DNA of 64,000 nt, taken from positions 1-64,000 of the forward strand of contig NZ_BBCP01000007.1 of NCBI RefSeq assembly GCF_001316105.1, written 5' to 3'. Source of the stretch: Thermogymnomonas acidicola JCM 13583. Lineage in GTDB: Archaea > Thermoplasmatota > Thermoplasmata > Thermoplasmatales > Thermoplasmataceae. Position numbers and translations under genes: made by a program. Positions 62,016 through 64,000 of this stretch are shown here, in pieces. Under the pieces are notes generated by a model. The model made no database searches. It had not been told where the DNA came from and saw only the letters and a program-made list of their open reading frames with translations. The first letter of the stretch is position 1, and every line of letters begins with the position of its first letter.

Positions 62016-63131
62016 TCACCCCCCCCACCGTTATGTAGCCGTAGTCCACGCTCATCCTCCTCAGGTACTGCATATCCACAGTTACGCCTATCCCCCCCGG
62101 TCCTGCGTTGGGCCTGATCCTTCCGTCCTCCATGCTGAAGGGGTTCAGGACAATGTCCCTCTCGAAGTACTTGTCGTTGGGCGATGTATCTCCGGGGTAA
62201 TCAACGTCCCTGAGCGATGCGAACGCGACGTTGAAGGCCCTGCCAATTCCGGTCTCCAGCATGCCACCGACCCAGCAGTGCGCCCTGTTCTCCCTCACTA
62301 TCCTGACCACCTCAAGCGAGGGCCCGAAGCCGCCAAGCCTCCCGGGCTTTATGTTTATGACATCGGCAGCCCCCGACCTCAAAGGCCTTCCTGGCCTTGT
62401 CAGGGGGGGAGGTAATGGACTCGTCAAGGCAGATGGGTGTGGAGATCTCCTTCCGCAGCTTCGCATGGTCGATTATGTCCTCATGGTCGAGGGGGGGCTG
62501 CTCAATGTACACGAGATTGTACCTGTCAAGCGATCTCAGTACATCCAGGTCCTTGAGTGTGTAGTCGTTGTTGGCGTCAGCGCTCAGCACTATGTCCGGG
62601 AAGCGGTCGCGCACTGGCCCGAGGATCTGGTGCTCCATGCCCCCCTCTTTATCTTCAGCTTGACCCTCCTGTAGCCCCCCCTCTGCACCGCCGCCTCCAC
62701 GGCCTTCAGGAGGTTCTCAGGCCTGTCGATGCCTATTGATATGCCCACGTCTGCGTAGCCCTTGCTCTCCCCCCCTATGTACTGGTGCATGGGCCTGCCC
62801 TCAGCCTTTGCGTGGTAGTCCCACAGGAGCATCTCGAGCGCAGCCTTCGCCATGTTGTGGCCCTTTATGGCCTGTGCCCTTGCGGTGAACTCATCCGGTG
62901 TAGGGAGGCCAGAAATCATGGGGGGCCAGGAACTTCCTTATCACGTGCATTGCGGTATCGTTGTCCTCGTAACTGTAGAGGGGGGGCCTCACTGGTGACG
63001 CACTCCGAGAAGGCCCTGATGCCTTCATTTTCCAGTGTGAACACGTAGCCGACCCTCTCATCCTCAGTGCCGAAGCTGGTTGTGAACGGGGACTTGAAGG
63101 GGAGCCTGACCTTGTAGAACTCGAGCCTCAC
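62016..63131 (-). CDS. Enolase-superfamily N-succinylamino-acid racemase / OSBS-like
   Basis: Residues 1-60: MRLEFYKVRLPFKSPFTTSFG, typical of the MenC/NSAR group. Barrel catalytic residues: YRRVKLKIK (KxK), LSADANNDYT (Asp), YIEQPPLDHED (Glu), LDESITS (Asp/Glu) and INIKPGRLGG (Lys). The group includes o-succinylbenzoate synthase and N-succinylamino-acid racemase. No other menaquinone genes are near, while an M20 deacylase (downstream) and a COG3375-type acyltransferase (divergent) are, which favours the racemase. Breaks near 62925, 62645 and 62375. Confidence 0.85.
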
Positions 63132-63189
63132 GTATGAAAAACGATTGGGTGTGCATAACCTTTCGCATATGCGGTGCGGAGGTTAGATA

Positions 63190-64000
63190 ATGCTCCTGGT
63201 GATAACCCCCCCTCACTTTATGCGGGAGACCGTTAAGAGGATCACCGATCCTGATGAGATATGGAAGATCGTGCCTGTGATAAGGTCAGCATGGGGCATG
63301 GAGGACATGTCCAGCCTGGTCAAGGACGTGGTGGCGGCCATGCGTTTCCACGGCGGCATAGTGCTCGGCGCTTACGACGGAGACAGGATGGTGGGCATGC
63401 ACTTCAGCTTCCCGGGGGGGTACAGGAAGGGGGGGAGGGTGTACCTCTACTCCCACATGACAGGTGTGGTGGATGAGAGGAAGTACTCCGGCATAGGCTA
63501 CGCCCTGAAGATGGAACAGGCCAGGATCGCCAGGGAGATGGGCTACAGCCTCATCGCATGGACTTTCGACCCTGCGATGTCCCTGAACGCGTACTTCAAC
63601 CTCCACAAGCTCGGGGCCATTGCAAGGACATACCTGCCCAACTTCTACGGAACCATGGAGGACAGGATAAACAGGGGAATGAAGACAGACAGGCTCGTGG
63701 CAGAATGGTACATAGGCGGGGGGCAAGAATTTCGGAGCGTGGTTACACCATAGAGAACATGGAGGACGGCAGGCCTGCAAGGAAACCGGTCACCGGGGGG
63801 GGAGAGGACACCATCGGCCTGGCAATACCCACAGACTTCGCTGCCCTCAAGGAGAGGGACAGGACGGAGGCGGTTGCCTGGCGCCAGTACATCGGCAGCA
63901 CACTCTCCAGCCTCTTCAACCAGGGCTACGTCGCAGTGGACTTCGGCAAAGAGCCAGTGACACACTACATACTAACGAAGACGGATGAGTTAGGGGGGGA
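63190..64000 (+). CDS. GNAT-fold acyltransferase, COG3375-like, 3' end cut off
   Basis: ITDPDEIWKIVPVIRSAWGMED opens the conserved region; GIVLGAYDGDRMVGMHFSFPG, YLYSHMTGVVDERKYSGIGYALKMEQ (acyl-CoA loop) and LIAWTFDPAMSLNAYFNLHKLGA are hallmarks of this acyltransferase group. At a G6 run near 63718 the frame shifts and continues ARISERGYTIENMEDGRPAR to the window edge. In Geobacillus a member of this group N-succinylates D-amino acids in a pathway with the racemase and deacylase encoded beside it. It is divergent from the racemase with a 58-base shared promoter gap. Confidence 0.78.

Noticed and set aside
6177-63131. Mass pseudogenisation or a reductive genome
   Set aside because: Broken genes keep all downstream motifs in another frame with no stop accumulation or divergence; breaks cluster at G/C runs.
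62016-63131. Menaquinone gene menC
   Set aside because: No other men genes nearby, while an acyltransferase and a deacylase flank it.
1-64000. Phase variation by poly-G tracts across the genome
   Set aside because: Contingency loci are few and sit in surface genes. Here nearly all housekeeping genes and a tRNA are affected, and expected lengths are exceeded at invariant motifs. Consensus error explains it better.

Overview
The window reads as a 64 kb piece of a thermoplasmatalean-type archaeal chromosome. The support is a Thermoplasma-style mevalonate 3-kinase, a class I lysyl-tRNA synthetase, RFC small subunit, Dph2, archaeal TopA, a Hef-type helicase, a presenilin-like protease, an archaeal/ER-type signal peptidase, a copTMA-like copper cluster, TTTATA-type promoters with short or no leaders, and Shine-Dalgarno motifs matching GATCACCT. 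No plasmid or phage genome is visible, but positions 1-5837 are AT-richer than the rest and look like an integrated island that stops at the 3' end of a tRNA-Ala(CGC) gene.

Layout. 1-5837: a partial unknown gene, a roughly 475-base noncoding element full of stem-loops, and one tight minus-strand operon running from a tyrosine integrase (beside the tRNA) through a winged-helix/zinc protein and two small proteins to a type III restriction-like helicase-nuclease. 5838-17336: tRNA-Ala, a LigB-type dioxygenase, an MBL-fold hydrolase, a beta-hydroxyacid dehydrogenase, a prepilin peptidase, an MFS transporter, hutI, dph2, copA-copM-copT and a tRNA methylthiotransferase. 17424-31077: an Lrp regulator, aspartase, a 2-oxoacid:ferredoxin oxidoreductase, a radical SAM enzyme, GNAT, HIT, a GfcR-like regulator, lysS, metG, an Mrp ATPase and an HTH-10 regulator. 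31180-45004: a membrane protein, Hef helicase, rfcS, purN, a CPBP protease, GH38 alpha-mannosidase, tRNA-Leu(GAG), a DNA methylase and nrdAB with a perfect inverted repeat upstream. 45240-64000: ftcD-fchA, amidase, ilvA, acyP, a DRG-type GTPase, an Mtq2-like methylase, topA-presenilin homolog, purH, signal peptidase, mevalonate 3-kinase, gcvPA-gcvPB, and an M20 deacylase / N-acylamino-acid racemase / GNAT set that matches a D- to L-amino-acid conversion pathway.

Genes that work together: hutI with ftcD and fchA (histidine degradation to folate one-carbon units); gcvPA/gcvPB with those folate enzymes and with purN/purH (glycine, one-carbon and purine metabolism); copT/copM/copA (copper export); nrdA/nrdB (dNTP synthesis); and the terminal racemase cluster.

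Sequence quality dominates interpretation. G and C runs whose length is fixed by invariant protein motifs or by tRNA structure are mostly too long here, often seven where four is expected. This adds a glycine inside invariant motifs (Mrp P-loop, RFC, Dph2, TopA, NrdA) or breaks the frame. A few indels lie outside such runs. Most housekeeping genes are therefore split as sequenced. I annotate each as one gene and treat the breaks as probable consensus errors, while listing the biological alternative and its test. Coordinates of split genes span all their frames.
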